From: Clostridia bacterium
GTDB taxonomy: Bacteria > Bacillota > Clostridia > Christensenellales > Aristaeellaceae
NCBI GenBank assembly: GCA_017537105.1
Contig: JAFWBZ010000239.1
Coordinates: 1 to 7,216, forward strand
Length of the DNA stretch: 7,216 nt
Direction: 5' to 3'
The notes beneath the pieces were generated by a model. That model had not been told where the DNA came from, searched no databases, and saw only the letters and a list, made by a program, of their open reading frames with translations. Positions 1 to 6,309 of the stretch are shown here, piece after piece (the first letter of the stretch is position 1; each line of letters starts with the position of its first letter). Both the position numbers and the translations under genes were made by a program.

Positions 1-2
1 TC

Positions 3-1160
3 AAGGGCGTGAACGGCTCGGGCAAGCACAACAACTGGTCCATCGCCACGAACACGGGGGTGAACCTGCTGGAGCCCGGCGACACGCCCTTTGAGAACGC
101 CCAGTTCCTTCTGTTCCTTTGCGCGGTGATCCAGGCGGTGGACGACTATCAGGACCTTCTGCGCATCTCCGTGGCCACCGCGGGCAACGACCATCGCCTG
201 GGCGCCAACGAAGCGCCGCCGGCGGTGATGTCCATGTTTGTGGGCGATGAGCTGATGGAGATTCTGGAGGCCATCGAGAGCGAATCGGACTACAGCAGCC
301 GCAACGCCCAGCAGCTGAAGATCGGCGTGCACGTGCTGCCCCGCTTTCCCAAGGACAACACGGACCGCAACCGCACCTCCCCCTTCGCCTTCACGGGCAA
401 CAAGTTTGAATTCCGCATGCCCGGTTCATCGATGTCGCTGGCCAAGCCCAACATCGTCATCAACGCCGCCGTGGCCGAGAGCCTGCGGCAGTACGCCGAC
501 GCGCTCGAGCAGGCGAAGGACTTCACCGCGGCGCTCCACGACCTGATCCGCGACACGATCCGCGCCCACAAGCGCATCCTCTTCAACGGCAACGGCTACG
601 ACGACGGCTGGATCGAGGAGGCGCAGCGGCGCGGGCTCAGCAACCTGCGCACCACGCCGGAGGCCCTGGCGAGGCTGCTGGATCCGAAGAACATCGCACT
701 CTTCGAGGCCCACGGCGTCTACAGCGCCGCCGAGCTGCGCTCCCGCCATGAAATCCTGCTGGGCAACTACACCAAGATGATCCACATCGAGGCGGAGACG
801 CTGATCGACATGGTCAACTGCGGCGTGCTGCCCGCCGTCTCGGACTTCTCCGCCCGGCTGTGCCAGAACGCGCTGTCCAAGGAGAAGTACGCCGGCACCG
901 CCTGCGGCTACGAGAAGGCCCGGGCCCGGGAGCTCTCCCGGCTGTCCGACGAGATCTACACCGGCGTCAACGTGCTGGCCGAGGCGGTGTCCGCCGCCGA
1001 CCGGGTGGACGGCACTCTGGATCGCGCCATGCACTACAAGGACTACGTCGTCACTGCCATGGAAGCCCTGCGCGCCGCCTGTGACACCGCCGAGAGCATG
1101 ATGCCCCACGACGCCTGGCCCTTCCCGTCCTACACGGACATCCTGATGTCGGTGCAATAA
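3..1160 (+). CDS. glnN: Type III glutamine synthetase, C-terminal part (5' end outside window)
   Basis: Glutamine synthetase joins ammonia to glutamate using ATP and acts in the cytoplasm as the entry point for nitrogen. The open frame enters from the left edge, so only about 385 C-terminal codons of a family usually near 700 residues are visible. The GTG at 9 is an internal valine, not a start. The window opens inside the conserved block VNGSGKHNNWS of the catalytic domain. Next come AGNDHRLGANEAPPA (nt 180-224) and RNRTSPFAFTGNKFEF (about nt 366-413), with the arginines and FAFTGNKFEFR signature typical of GSIII rather than GSI or GSII. After roughly nt 600 the protein is the helical GSIII C-terminal region, including ILLGNYTK and IHIEAETLIDM. 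No frameshift or missing motif is seen. The gene ends in TAA at 1158-1160 and is followed directly by hairpins. No nitrogen-regulatory neighbour is visible. Family assignment is from recognised motifs and is very secure. Confidence 0.96.
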   Translation, partial: KGVNGSGKHNNWSIATNTGVNLLEPGDTPFENAQFLLFLCAVIQAVDDYQDLLRISVATAGNDHRLGANEAPPAVMSMFVGDELMEILEAIESESDYSSRNAQQLKIGVHVLPRFPKDNTDRNRTSPFAFTGNKFEFRMPGSSMSLAKPNIVINAAVAESLRQYADALEQAKDFTAALHDLIRDTIRAHKRILFNGNGYDDGWIEEAQRRGLSNLRTTPEALARLLDPKNIALFEAHGVYSAAELRSRHEILLGNYTKMIHIEAETLIDMVNCGVLPAVSDFSARLCQNALSKEKYAGTACGYEKARARELSRLSDEIYTGVNVLAEAVSAADRVDGTLDRAMHYKDYVVTAMEALRAACDTAESMMPHDAWPFPSYTDILMSVQ

Positions 1161-1199
1161 TCCGGCCTGTCATCACGATCCGCCGGATTTTCTGTTTTC
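1159..1199 (+). terminator. Likely intrinsic terminator overlapping the glnN stop codon
   Basis: AATCCGGC (1159-1166) pairs perfectly with GCCGGATT (1182-1189), giving an 8-bp stem with a 15-nt loop. It is followed by a T-rich run, TTCTGTTTTC, ending near 1199. The left arm starts within the TAA stop codon. The orientation of the T-rich tract fits termination of rightward glnN transcription. The loop is longer than in ideal terminators, so the call is moderate. Confidence 0.6.
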
Positions 1200-1207
1200 A
1201 ACGCACC

Positions 1208-1240
1208 GAAGCCGCCTCAAATGCGAGGCGGCTTCTCTTG
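1208..1240 (+). terminator. Second strong hairpin downstream of glnN
   Basis: GAAGCCGCCTC (1208-1218) pairs perfectly with GAGGCGGCTTC (1225-1235) across a 6-nt loop, an 11-bp GC-rich stem. It is followed by the weakly T-rich TCTTG. This is probably a back-up terminator for glnN in tandem with the hairpin at 1159-1199. On the minus strand no T-run follows the stem, but the stem lies between two convergent genes and could also slow transcription of the lipoprotein gene. Confidence 0.65.
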
Positions 1241-1296
1241 TCCGTCGGCCGACGGTGTAACGGATCCGTGCGGTTTCCCCTCAATCTCTTTTCTTC

Positions 1297-1785
1297 CTAA
1301 TAGTGCGCTTCATAGTACCAGAACCCGTCGCCCAGCGGCGCGGTGAAGTAGTAGTTGTCCCCATCGGGCATCCGGTACATCATCCCGCCGTCCATCTCAG
1401 TCCACTCCATTTCCTCCAGGCACATGTAGCCGCAATCGTTGACGCGGCCATCGAAGGAATAGTAGAAGCCCACATAGCCGCTCTCCGGCACGATGCCCCA
1501 GCCGCCGCAGTAGTATTCGACATAGCCGTCATCCCGCCGGACGTGAATCTCCTGGATCCCTTCCAGGCCGCGGCTGCGGACAAAGCTGTCCGAGGCGATG
1601 TCCTGGAGCAGCAGCTCCCGGTTTGCCGACACCAGATCCCCGATCTCCTCCCTTGACAGGCAGTCCCGCGTGCCGCCCAGCAGCATCGCCGCGGGCAGCA
1701 TCAGCAGATATTGGCACCCGCTCGCCGTCAGCGCCAGCACGGCGATCAGCGTCGCAAGGCACACACCCTTCAAAAATCGAAGCAT
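1297..1785 (-). CDS. Small predicted lipoprotein of unknown function
   Basis: A 162-residue protein. The start is the ATG at 1785, 5 nt after an AAGGAGGGGG ribosome binding site (1791-1800). A longer in-frame start at 1839 is rejected because it lies upstream of the promoter's -35 box. Residues 1-24 look like a type II signal peptide: positive residues R3 and K6, a hydrophobic stretch, then ASGC with C24 as the candidate lipidated cysteine. The -3 residue is Ala rather than the preferred Leu, so anchoring is likely but not certain. The mature part has four more cysteines (42, 93, 118, 122) and many aromatics, with GIVPESGYVGFYYS at 98-111 and FWYYEAHY at the C-terminus. These patterns resemble short uncharacterised Clostridia lipoproteins as I remember them; this could not be searched. 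Function is unknown. It is convergent with glnN and divergent from the exporter operon. Confidence 0.85.
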   Translation of the reverse strand: MLRFLKGVCLATLIAVLALTASGCQYLLMLPAAMLLGGTRDCLSREEIGDLVSANRELLLQDIASDSFVRSRGLEGIQEIHVRRDDGYVEYYCGGWGIVPESGYVGFYYSFDGRVNDCGYMCLEEMEWTEMDGGMMYRMPDGDNYYFTAPLGDGFWYYEAHY

Positions 1786-1807
1786 TCCATCCCCCTCCTT
1801 TGCGGGC

Positions 1808-1836
1808 ATTATATCATACCTATCTCTATTAGTCAA
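1808..1836 (-). promoter_or_regulatory. Sigma-A type promoter of the lipoprotein gene
   Basis: Read on the minus strand, TTGACT (1836-1831) is followed by exactly 17 nt and then TATAAT (1813-1808), preceded by TG at the extended -10 position. That is five of six and six of six matches to consensus. The predicted start near 1801 gives a leader of only about 16 nt, with the ribosome binding site almost at the 5' end. The DNA upstream of -35 (about 1841-1870) is rich in A and T tracts, like an UP element. The promoter looks strong and constitutive; no operator is obvious. Confidence 0.85.
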
Positions 1837-1960
1837 CAAGTTCTTATCGATTTACAATATTTTTTTATAAATCACGTGTTTTTTCGCGATATGCTCCCAT
1901 TGGTATCCCCATGTGTCAAATCTGTAAAACCCCCGTGAACAGTGGGATTCCTTGCGGAGA

Positions 1961-1996
1961 TTTAAGGTTATTTCAAGGTTCAGGGAATAGGATATT
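1961..1996 (+). promoter_or_regulatory. Candidate response-regulator direct repeat and promoter of the exporter operon
   Basis: TTTAAGGTT (1961-1969) and TTCAAGGTT (1972-1980) are direct repeats offset by 11 bp, one helical turn. As TTTAAG-N5-TTCAAG the site closely resembles the TTTAAG-N5-TTTAAG motif known for the streptococcal regulator CiaR, an OmpR-family protein. Ten bp after the second half-site is a poor -10 candidate TAGGAT (1988-1993), with GATATT (1991-1996) as an alternative. No good -35 is seen, as expected of an activator-dependent promoter. The site lies about 50-65 bp before the first gene of the operon. No two-component system is encoded in the window, so the regulator's identity is inference. 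Confidence 0.55.
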
Positions 1997-2027
1997 GCCA
2001 TCAAATGGAAATCCACGGAGGCACAGC

Positions 2028-3053
2028 ATGAACAAAAAGAGGAGAAAATGGATCAAGCGCATCGTCTGGCTGGTGATTCTGGCGCTCATCGGCTGCGGCG
2101 TCTATTTCATCGGACTGCCGATGCTGCGAGCCAGCGTGACCACCACGTATGACACCTACACCGCCACCACCGGCTCGATCTCCACCGACCTGTCCTTCTC
2201 GGGCAGCTTCGCCCTAAAGAATTCGGAGACGCTGGCGGCGCCTTCCGCCGCCACGGTGCGCAGCGTGTACGTCGCGGCGGGCGACAGCGTATCGTCCGGC
2301 GACAGGATCGCCCGGCTCTCCACCGGCGACACCGTAAAGGCCTCCATCGACGGCACGGTGAACACCCTGGACGTGGCCGAGGGCGACGAGGTGTCCGCGG
2401 GCCAGCAGCTCTGCCAGATCGCGGACTTCCGCACGCTGTCGGTGTCCATCCGCATCGACGAATACGACATCGGCGAAGTCTCCGTGGGCGACACCTGCAC
2501 CGTCACCGCCACCTCTCAGGAGCAGAGCTTCGAATCGACAATCTCCAGAATCAACTACGTCTCACAGTCCACGGGCAACGTGGCCTACTACACCGCCACC
2601 GCGGACGTGGAGGTCTCCGAGGACATCTATCCCGGCATGCAGGCCACCACCACCATCCCCCAGGACTCCGTGGAGAATGTGGTCATCCTGAAGATGGACG
2701 CGCTGAGCTTCGATCCCACCAACCAGGCCTACGTCTGGATGATGGACGACAGCGGCGAGCTGCAGCAGGTGAACGTGGAGGTCGGCATCAACAACGGCAG
2801 CTATGTGGAGATCCGCTCCGGCCTGTCCGACGGCGACACGGTGTACGTGGAGGCGCAAGAGGAGGAGACGGCCACCGGCCTGCTGTCCCTGTTCAGCGGC
2901 CTGCAGCGCAACCAGTTCAACGCTGAGCGCGGCAACCGGGGCAACTGGAACCGGGAAAACGCCGGCAACAACGGCGGCATGCCTGGCGGACCGGGCAGCA
3001 ACGCCTCCAGCGGCTCGGGCGGCGGCTTCCCCGGCGGGCCGGGCGGCAACTGA
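2028..3053 (+). CDS. Membrane-anchored HlyD/MacA-type adaptor of an ABC exporter
   Basis: A 341-residue membrane fusion (adaptor) protein that would sit on the outer face of the membrane and couple to the MacB-like permease. The ATG at 2028 was chosen over upstream in-frame codons because GGAGG lies at 2017-2021 and the N-terminus then reads as a basic stretch (KKRRKWIKR) followed by one membrane segment, about residues 11-30. Residues 66-135 contain two biotinyl-lipoyl-like half motifs (ATVRSVYVAAGDSVSSGD and GTVNTLDVAEGDEVSAGQ). Next come a beta-barrel region (about 136-210) and a membrane-proximal domain (about 215-277). The lipoyl halves are almost adjacent, so the long coiled-coil hairpin of Gram-negative MacA is absent. 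Residues 300-341 are a Gly/Asn/Pro-rich tail ending FPGGPGGN. It is the first gene of the operon, 13 nt before the ATPase. The closest described relatives by architecture are MacA and Bacillus YknX; the substrate is unknown. Confidence 0.9.
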   Translation: MNKKRRKWIKRIVWLVILALIGCGVYFIGLPMLRASVTTTYDTYTATTGSISTDLSFSGSFALKNSETLAAPSAATVRSVYVAAGDSVSSGDRIARLSTGDTVKASIDGTVNTLDVAEGDEVSAGQQLCQIADFRTLSVSIRIDEYDIGEVSVGDTCTVTATSQEQSFESTISRINYVSQSTGNVAYYTATADVEVSEDIYPGMQATTTIPQDSVENVVILKMDALSFDPTNQAYVWMMDDSGELQQVNVEVGINNGSYVEIRSGLSDGDTVYVEAQEEETATGLLSLFSGLQRNQFNAERGNRGNWNRENAGNNGGMPGGPGSNASSGSGGGFPGGPGGN

Positions 3054-3066
3054 GGGCGGTGAGCAC

Positions 3067-3810
3067 ATGCGCTTTGAACGAAAACCTGCGCTCTCCCCGA
3101 CATCTCCCGGCAGCGGCAATCCCTTTTTCTCCATGGTGGGCATCCGCAAGTCCTATCCCTTGGGCGACGAATCCCTGGAGGTGCTCCACGGCATCAGCCT
3201 GACGCTGGAAAAGGGCGAATACCTGTCGGTGCTCGGCCCCTCCGGCAGCGGCAAGAGCACGCTGATGAACATCATCGGCTGCCTGGACACCGCCACCTCG
3301 GGCGAGTACATCCTCAACGGCCAGCGCATCGAAGACATGGACGAGGACGACCTGGCCCACTTGCGCAACCGCGAGATCGGCTTCATCTTCCCGAACTCCG
3401 AGCTGCTGCCCCGGCTGGACGCGCTGCGCAACGTGGAGCTGCCGTTGATCTATGCCGGCGTCACGGGCCGGGAGCGCACCCGGCGCGCCAAGGACATGCT
3501 GGCGCGCGTGGGGCTCACCGAACGAATGCACCACTACCCCGGCCAGCTCTCCGGCGGTCAGCAGCAGCGCGTAGCCATCGCCCGCGCGCTGGTGACCCAT
3601 CCCACGCTGCTGCTGGCGGACGAGCCCACCGGCGCGCTGGACCAGAAGACCGGGCGGCAGGTGATGGAGCTGTTCCAGCAGCTCAACGACGAGGGCAACA
3701 CCATCATCATGATCACCCACGACACCAAAATCGCCCGGCGCGCCCGGCGGACCGTGTACATCGTGGACGGCGAAATCTCCGAATCGGAAGGTGGGGTGGA
3801 CGATGCCTAA
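3067..3810 (+). CDS. MacB/LolD-type ABC transporter ATPase with altered Q-loop
   Basis: A 247-residue cytoplasmic ATP-binding subunit that would power the permease encoded next. Seen in order: Walker A GPSGSGKS (57-64), signature LSGGQQQRVAIARAL (161-175), Walker B LLLADEP with D185 and catalytic E186, D-loop ALD (190-192), and H-loop H218 in ITHD. The motif spacing and the phrase LPRLDALRNVELPL place it in the MacB/LolD/YknY group. The expected Q-loop reads IGFIFPN, with Pro109 (CCG at 3391-3393) where the family has Gln; a single C-for-A difference from CAG. The start at 3067 leaves about 20 Pro/Ser-rich residues before the usual fold. It has a modest GGTGAG site just upstream, and a later ATG near 3133 has no ribosome binding site. 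The gene follows the adaptor by 13 nt and overlaps the permease start by 8 nt, consistent with translational coupling. Confidence 0.95.
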   Translation: MRFERKPALSPTSPGSGNPFFSMVGIRKSYPLGDESLEVLHGISLTLEKGEYLSVLGPSGSGKSTLMNIIGCLDTATSGEYILNGQRIEDMDEDDLAHLRNREIGFIFPNSELLPRLDALRNVELPLIYAGVTGRERTRRAKDMLARVGLTERMHHYPGQLSGGQQQRVAIARALVTHPTLLLADEPTGALDQKTGRQVMELFQQLNDEGNTIIMITHDTKIARRARRTVYIVDGEISESEGGVDDA

Positions 3811-5023
3811 TCCCTTCAAAGCCCTTCGGGCGTCGCTGTCCATGCTGATGGAGAACGTCCGCATGTCGGTGACCAACATCGCACAGAACCGCCTGCGCTC
3901 GGCGCTGACGGTGCTGGGCATACTGATCGGCGTGACGGCGGTCATCGCCCTGATCACCACGGTAAGCGCCGTCTCCAACTCCATCACCAGCTCCTTCGCC
4001 TCGATGGGTGCGGGCACGCTGAACCTGTCCGTCACCGGCAGCGACCTGAAGACCGGGCTCTCCGCCGAAGACCTGGAGGCGCTGGCCTCCCTGGACTGCG
4101 TGGACGGCGTGACGCCCTCGGTCACGCTGCGCGCCCGGGTGTCCCGGGGCGGCGAGTACGAAACCAATATTTCCGTGGCGGGGCGCAATCCCTACTGGTT
4201 CACGGTCAACGAGGACGCTGTCACCCGGGGCCGCGCGCTGAACGTGCTGGACATGGAGGGCATGAACTTCGTGTGCCTGATCGACCAAGACATGATCGAC
4301 ACCTTCTTCTATGGTGAGGACCCGCTGAGCAAGACCCTCTACCTGAGCGGCCTGTCCTTCACCGTCGCCGGTACCTATGACGCGGACAGCGATTCCTCCG
4401 TTACCGGCATGATGTCCGGCACGCCGGATATACTGATCCCCTACACCACGGCGCTCAAGCTGAACAGCACCAACGAGGTCACAAGCCTCACACTGTACCT
4501 CGCCGCCGGCTGGGACAGCGCCTCTGCCACCGAGGTGCTGGAGAGCACGCTGGATCAGATGTTCAGCTACGAGGAGGACTGCTACGAGATCGTCACCATG
4601 GACAGCCTGGAGTCCACCATGGAGAGCATGACCTCCATGATGGCCGCGCTGCTGGGCGGCATCGCCTCCATCGCGCTGCTGGTGGGCGGCATCGGCATCA
4701 TGAACATGATGCTCACCTCCGTCACCGAGCGCACCACCGAAATCGGCCTGAAGAAGGCCCTCGGCGCCAAGCCCCGGCAGATCCAGGCCCAGTTTTTGAT
4801 CGAATCCTTCATCCTCTCGGTCTCCGGCGGCATCATCGGCACACTCATCGGCATCGCCGTATCCTTCGGCCTCTGCCGCGCCATGGGCGCGGGCTTCACC
4901 GTCTCCAAGGGCGCCATCGCCCTGGGAGTGGGCTTCTCCGCCGCCGTGGGCATCATCTTCGGCTGGGCGCCCGCCCGCAAGGCCAGCCGCCTGAACCCCA
5001 TCGATGCCCTGCGAAGGATGTAG
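3803..5023 (+). CDS. MacB/FtsX-family ABC transporter permease
   Basis: A 406-residue membrane subunit with the MacB layout: a cytoplasmic N-terminal helix, membrane segment 1 (about 34-57), a large extracytoplasmic domain (about 58-278, MacB_PCD-like), then three membrane segments (about 280-303, 331-357 and 371-391). The coupling region TERTTEIGLKKALGAKPRQI (308-327) and the C-terminal ARKASRLNPIDALR are hallmarks of the family. With four membrane segments it should act as a dimer. Such transporters move a shaft-like adaptor mechanically rather than carrying substrate through the membrane. The ATG at 3803 was preferred over GTG 3791 because a GGTGGGG ribosome binding site lies at 3790-3796. 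It overlaps the ATPase gene by 8 nt. Related systems include MacB and Bacillus YknZ, which export peptides, antibiotics or toxins; the substrate here is not shown by the sequence. Confidence 0.95.
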   Translation: MPNPFKALRASLSMLMENVRMSVTNIAQNRLRSALTVLGILIGVTAVIALITTVSAVSNSITSSFASMGAGTLNLSVTGSDLKTGLSAEDLEALASLDCVDGVTPSVTLRARVSRGGEYETNISVAGRNPYWFTVNEDAVTRGRALNVLDMEGMNFVCLIDQDMIDTFFYGEDPLSKTLYLSGLSFTVAGTYDADSDSSVTGMMSGTPDILIPYTTALKLNSTNEVTSLTLYLAAGWDSASATEVLESTLDQMFSYEEDCYEIVTMDSLESTMESMTSMMAALLGGIASIALLVGGIGIMNMMLTSVTERTTEIGLKKALGAKPRQIQAQFLIESFILSVSGGIIGTLIGIAVSFGLCRAMGAGFTVSKGAIALGVGFSAAVGIIFGWAPARKASRLNPIDALRRM

Positions 5024-5106
5024 AGGGCCACGCCCTGCAACCCCCGGCGCGTCTGCGTCCCATCCCGACTTCCCCCACCATTCAATCCGCGAAGGAGGTT
5101 TCCCCC

Positions 5107-6270
5107 ATGAAAATCCGCACCCTGTTCGCCCTGCTCCTTGCCTGCGTTCTGATGCTCACCGGCTTTGCGCTGGCGGACTACGAATTTGACGCCTCCGTGG
5201 TCTGCGTCCAGCCCGACTACGTCACCGCGACCATCGGCGGCACCGTGGGCGAGGTGCCCGCGCTGGCCGGGCAGCTGATCTCCGCCGGCGACGTGCTTGC
5301 CCGGCTGAACACCACCAAGGTCTACGCCTCCGTGGACGGCGACGTCACCGGCATCTTCTGCGAGCCCGGCGACAGCACCTCCGCCGTCGCGGAGCGCTAC
5401 AACGCGCTGCTGGTCATCGAGCCCGACAGCAAGTACAGCCTGACGGCCTCCACGGACTACGCCTACAACGCCAGCGCCAACAAGTACATCCACGTGGGCG
5501 AGCAGGTCTACCTGCTGTCCTCCGACGGCAGCTCCAGCGGCGCCGGCTTCGTGACCGCCGTGAACGGCACGGACTTCACCGTGGAAGCCACCAGCGGCAG
5601 CTTCACCATCGGCAACACGGTCTACGTCTACCGGGAGGCGGTCCACACCGCCAAGAGCCGCATCGGCCGCGGCGAGATCGAGCGCGCGGGCAACGTGTCC
5701 GTCACCGCCCAGGGCGAGGGCGGCAGCGTGGCGGCGCTGCACGTCGCCGAGGGCGACCACGTGCAGGCGGGAGACCTGCTGCTGGAGACCCTGTCCGGGG
5801 AATACGACGCCAGCTTCTGCACCGGCAGCGACCTGGTGAGCGACACCGACGGCATCCTGGCTGCGCTGAACGTCTCTGTGGGCGCCAACGTGAACAAGGG
5901 CGACGTCATCGCCACGCTGTACGACCGGGACAAGCTCCAGCTCAAGGTGGAGGTCAACGAGGCGGACCTCTCGGCACTGACCGAGGGCACGCCCGTGGAG
6001 ATCCGCTTCAACTGGAACGAGGACGCCGAAGACGCCGCGAGCCTCCCGGGCACCGTGCGGCAGGTGCTCTACACCGCAGCGGAGGCCGTCTCCAGCGACG
6101 GCATGTCCGAGTCCGGCAGCGCCTCCGACAGCGCCAGCTATATCGCCTATATCGACTTTGACGCCGACGAGGACACCCGCATCGGCATGACTGCCGTCGT
6201 GCGCCCGGTGAGCGCCGAAGACGCCGCCCCGGACGCGGAGGAAGCGCCGGACGCGGAAGTCGAAGGATAA
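5107..6270 (+). CDS. Secreted HlyD-like adaptor with two lipoyl-type lobes
   Basis: A 387-residue exported protein. AAGGAGG at 5092-5098 fixes the ATG at 5107. Residues 1-23 are a type I signal peptide ending in ALA, with likely cleavage before D24. There is no later membrane segment and no lipobox. The first half (about 39-178) has a biotinyl-lipoyl-like lobe (IGGTVGEVPALAGQLISAGD, then YASVDGDVTGIFCEPGDS) and a small beta-rich domain. The second half (about 194-366) repeats the theme with GGSVAALHVAEGDHVQAGD and GILAALNVSVGANVNKGD. A beta-barrel follows (LKVEVNEADLSALTEGTPVE), matching the LSVSIRIDEYDIGEVSVGD region of the first adaptor. It ends in an acidic Ala/Glu/Asp tail. It follows the permease after 83 nt, so it is probably in the same operon but separately translated. 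It may extend the adaptor assembly outward; that role is inference. A solitary adaptor serving another transporter is possible. Confidence 0.85.
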   Translation: MKIRTLFALLLACVLMLTGFALADYEFDASVVCVQPDYVTATIGGTVGEVPALAGQLISAGDVLARLNTTKVYASVDGDVTGIFCEPGDSTSAVAERYNALLVIEPDSKYSLTASTDYAYNASANKYIHVGEQVYLLSSDGSSSGAGFVTAVNGTDFTVEATSGSFTIGNTVYVYREAVHTAKSRIGRGEIERAGNVSVTAQGEGGSVAALHVAEGDHVQAGDLLLETLSGEYDASFCTGSDLVSDTDGILAALNVSVGANVNKGDVIATLYDRDKLQLKVEVNEADLSALTEGTPVEIRFNWNEDAEDAASLPGTVRQVLYTAAEAVSSDGMSESGSASDSASYIAYIDFDADEDTRIGMTAVVRPVSAEDAAPDAEEAPDAEVEG

Positions 6271-6309
6271 TCCCGGCATCGACCACATCCCCGGAAAGGA
6301 GGGACCGTC

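Noticed and set aside
426..1157. A 243-codon minus-strand open frame opposite glnN.
   Set aside because: It is a shadow of the highly conserved glutamine synthetase frame, with repetitive Gly/Val/Asp/His composition and no ribosome binding site evidence.
1242..1269. Palindromes CCGTCGGCCGACGG (1242-1255) and ACGGATCCGT (1260-1269) as possible operator sites.
   Set aside because: They lie downstream of two convergent genes with no promoter near them, and short GC-rich palindromes are expected by chance in this composition.
1914..1919. TGTCAA, a minus-strand TTGACA, as a second promoter for the lipoprotein gene.
   Set aside because: No acceptable -10 lies 16-19 nt downstream on the minus strand; the promoter at 1808-1836 is far better.
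1911..2027. An upstream in-frame extension of the first adaptor starting at ATG 1911.
   Set aside because: It would place the candidate promoter and direct repeat inside the gene, has no ribosome binding site, and hides the basic N-terminus plus membrane anchor that starts cleanly at 2028.
5024..5036. Small hairpin AGGGC-CAC-GCCCT right after the permease stop codon.
   Set aside because: The stem is only 5 bp and no T-run follows, so it does not support a terminator or an attenuator splitting the operon.
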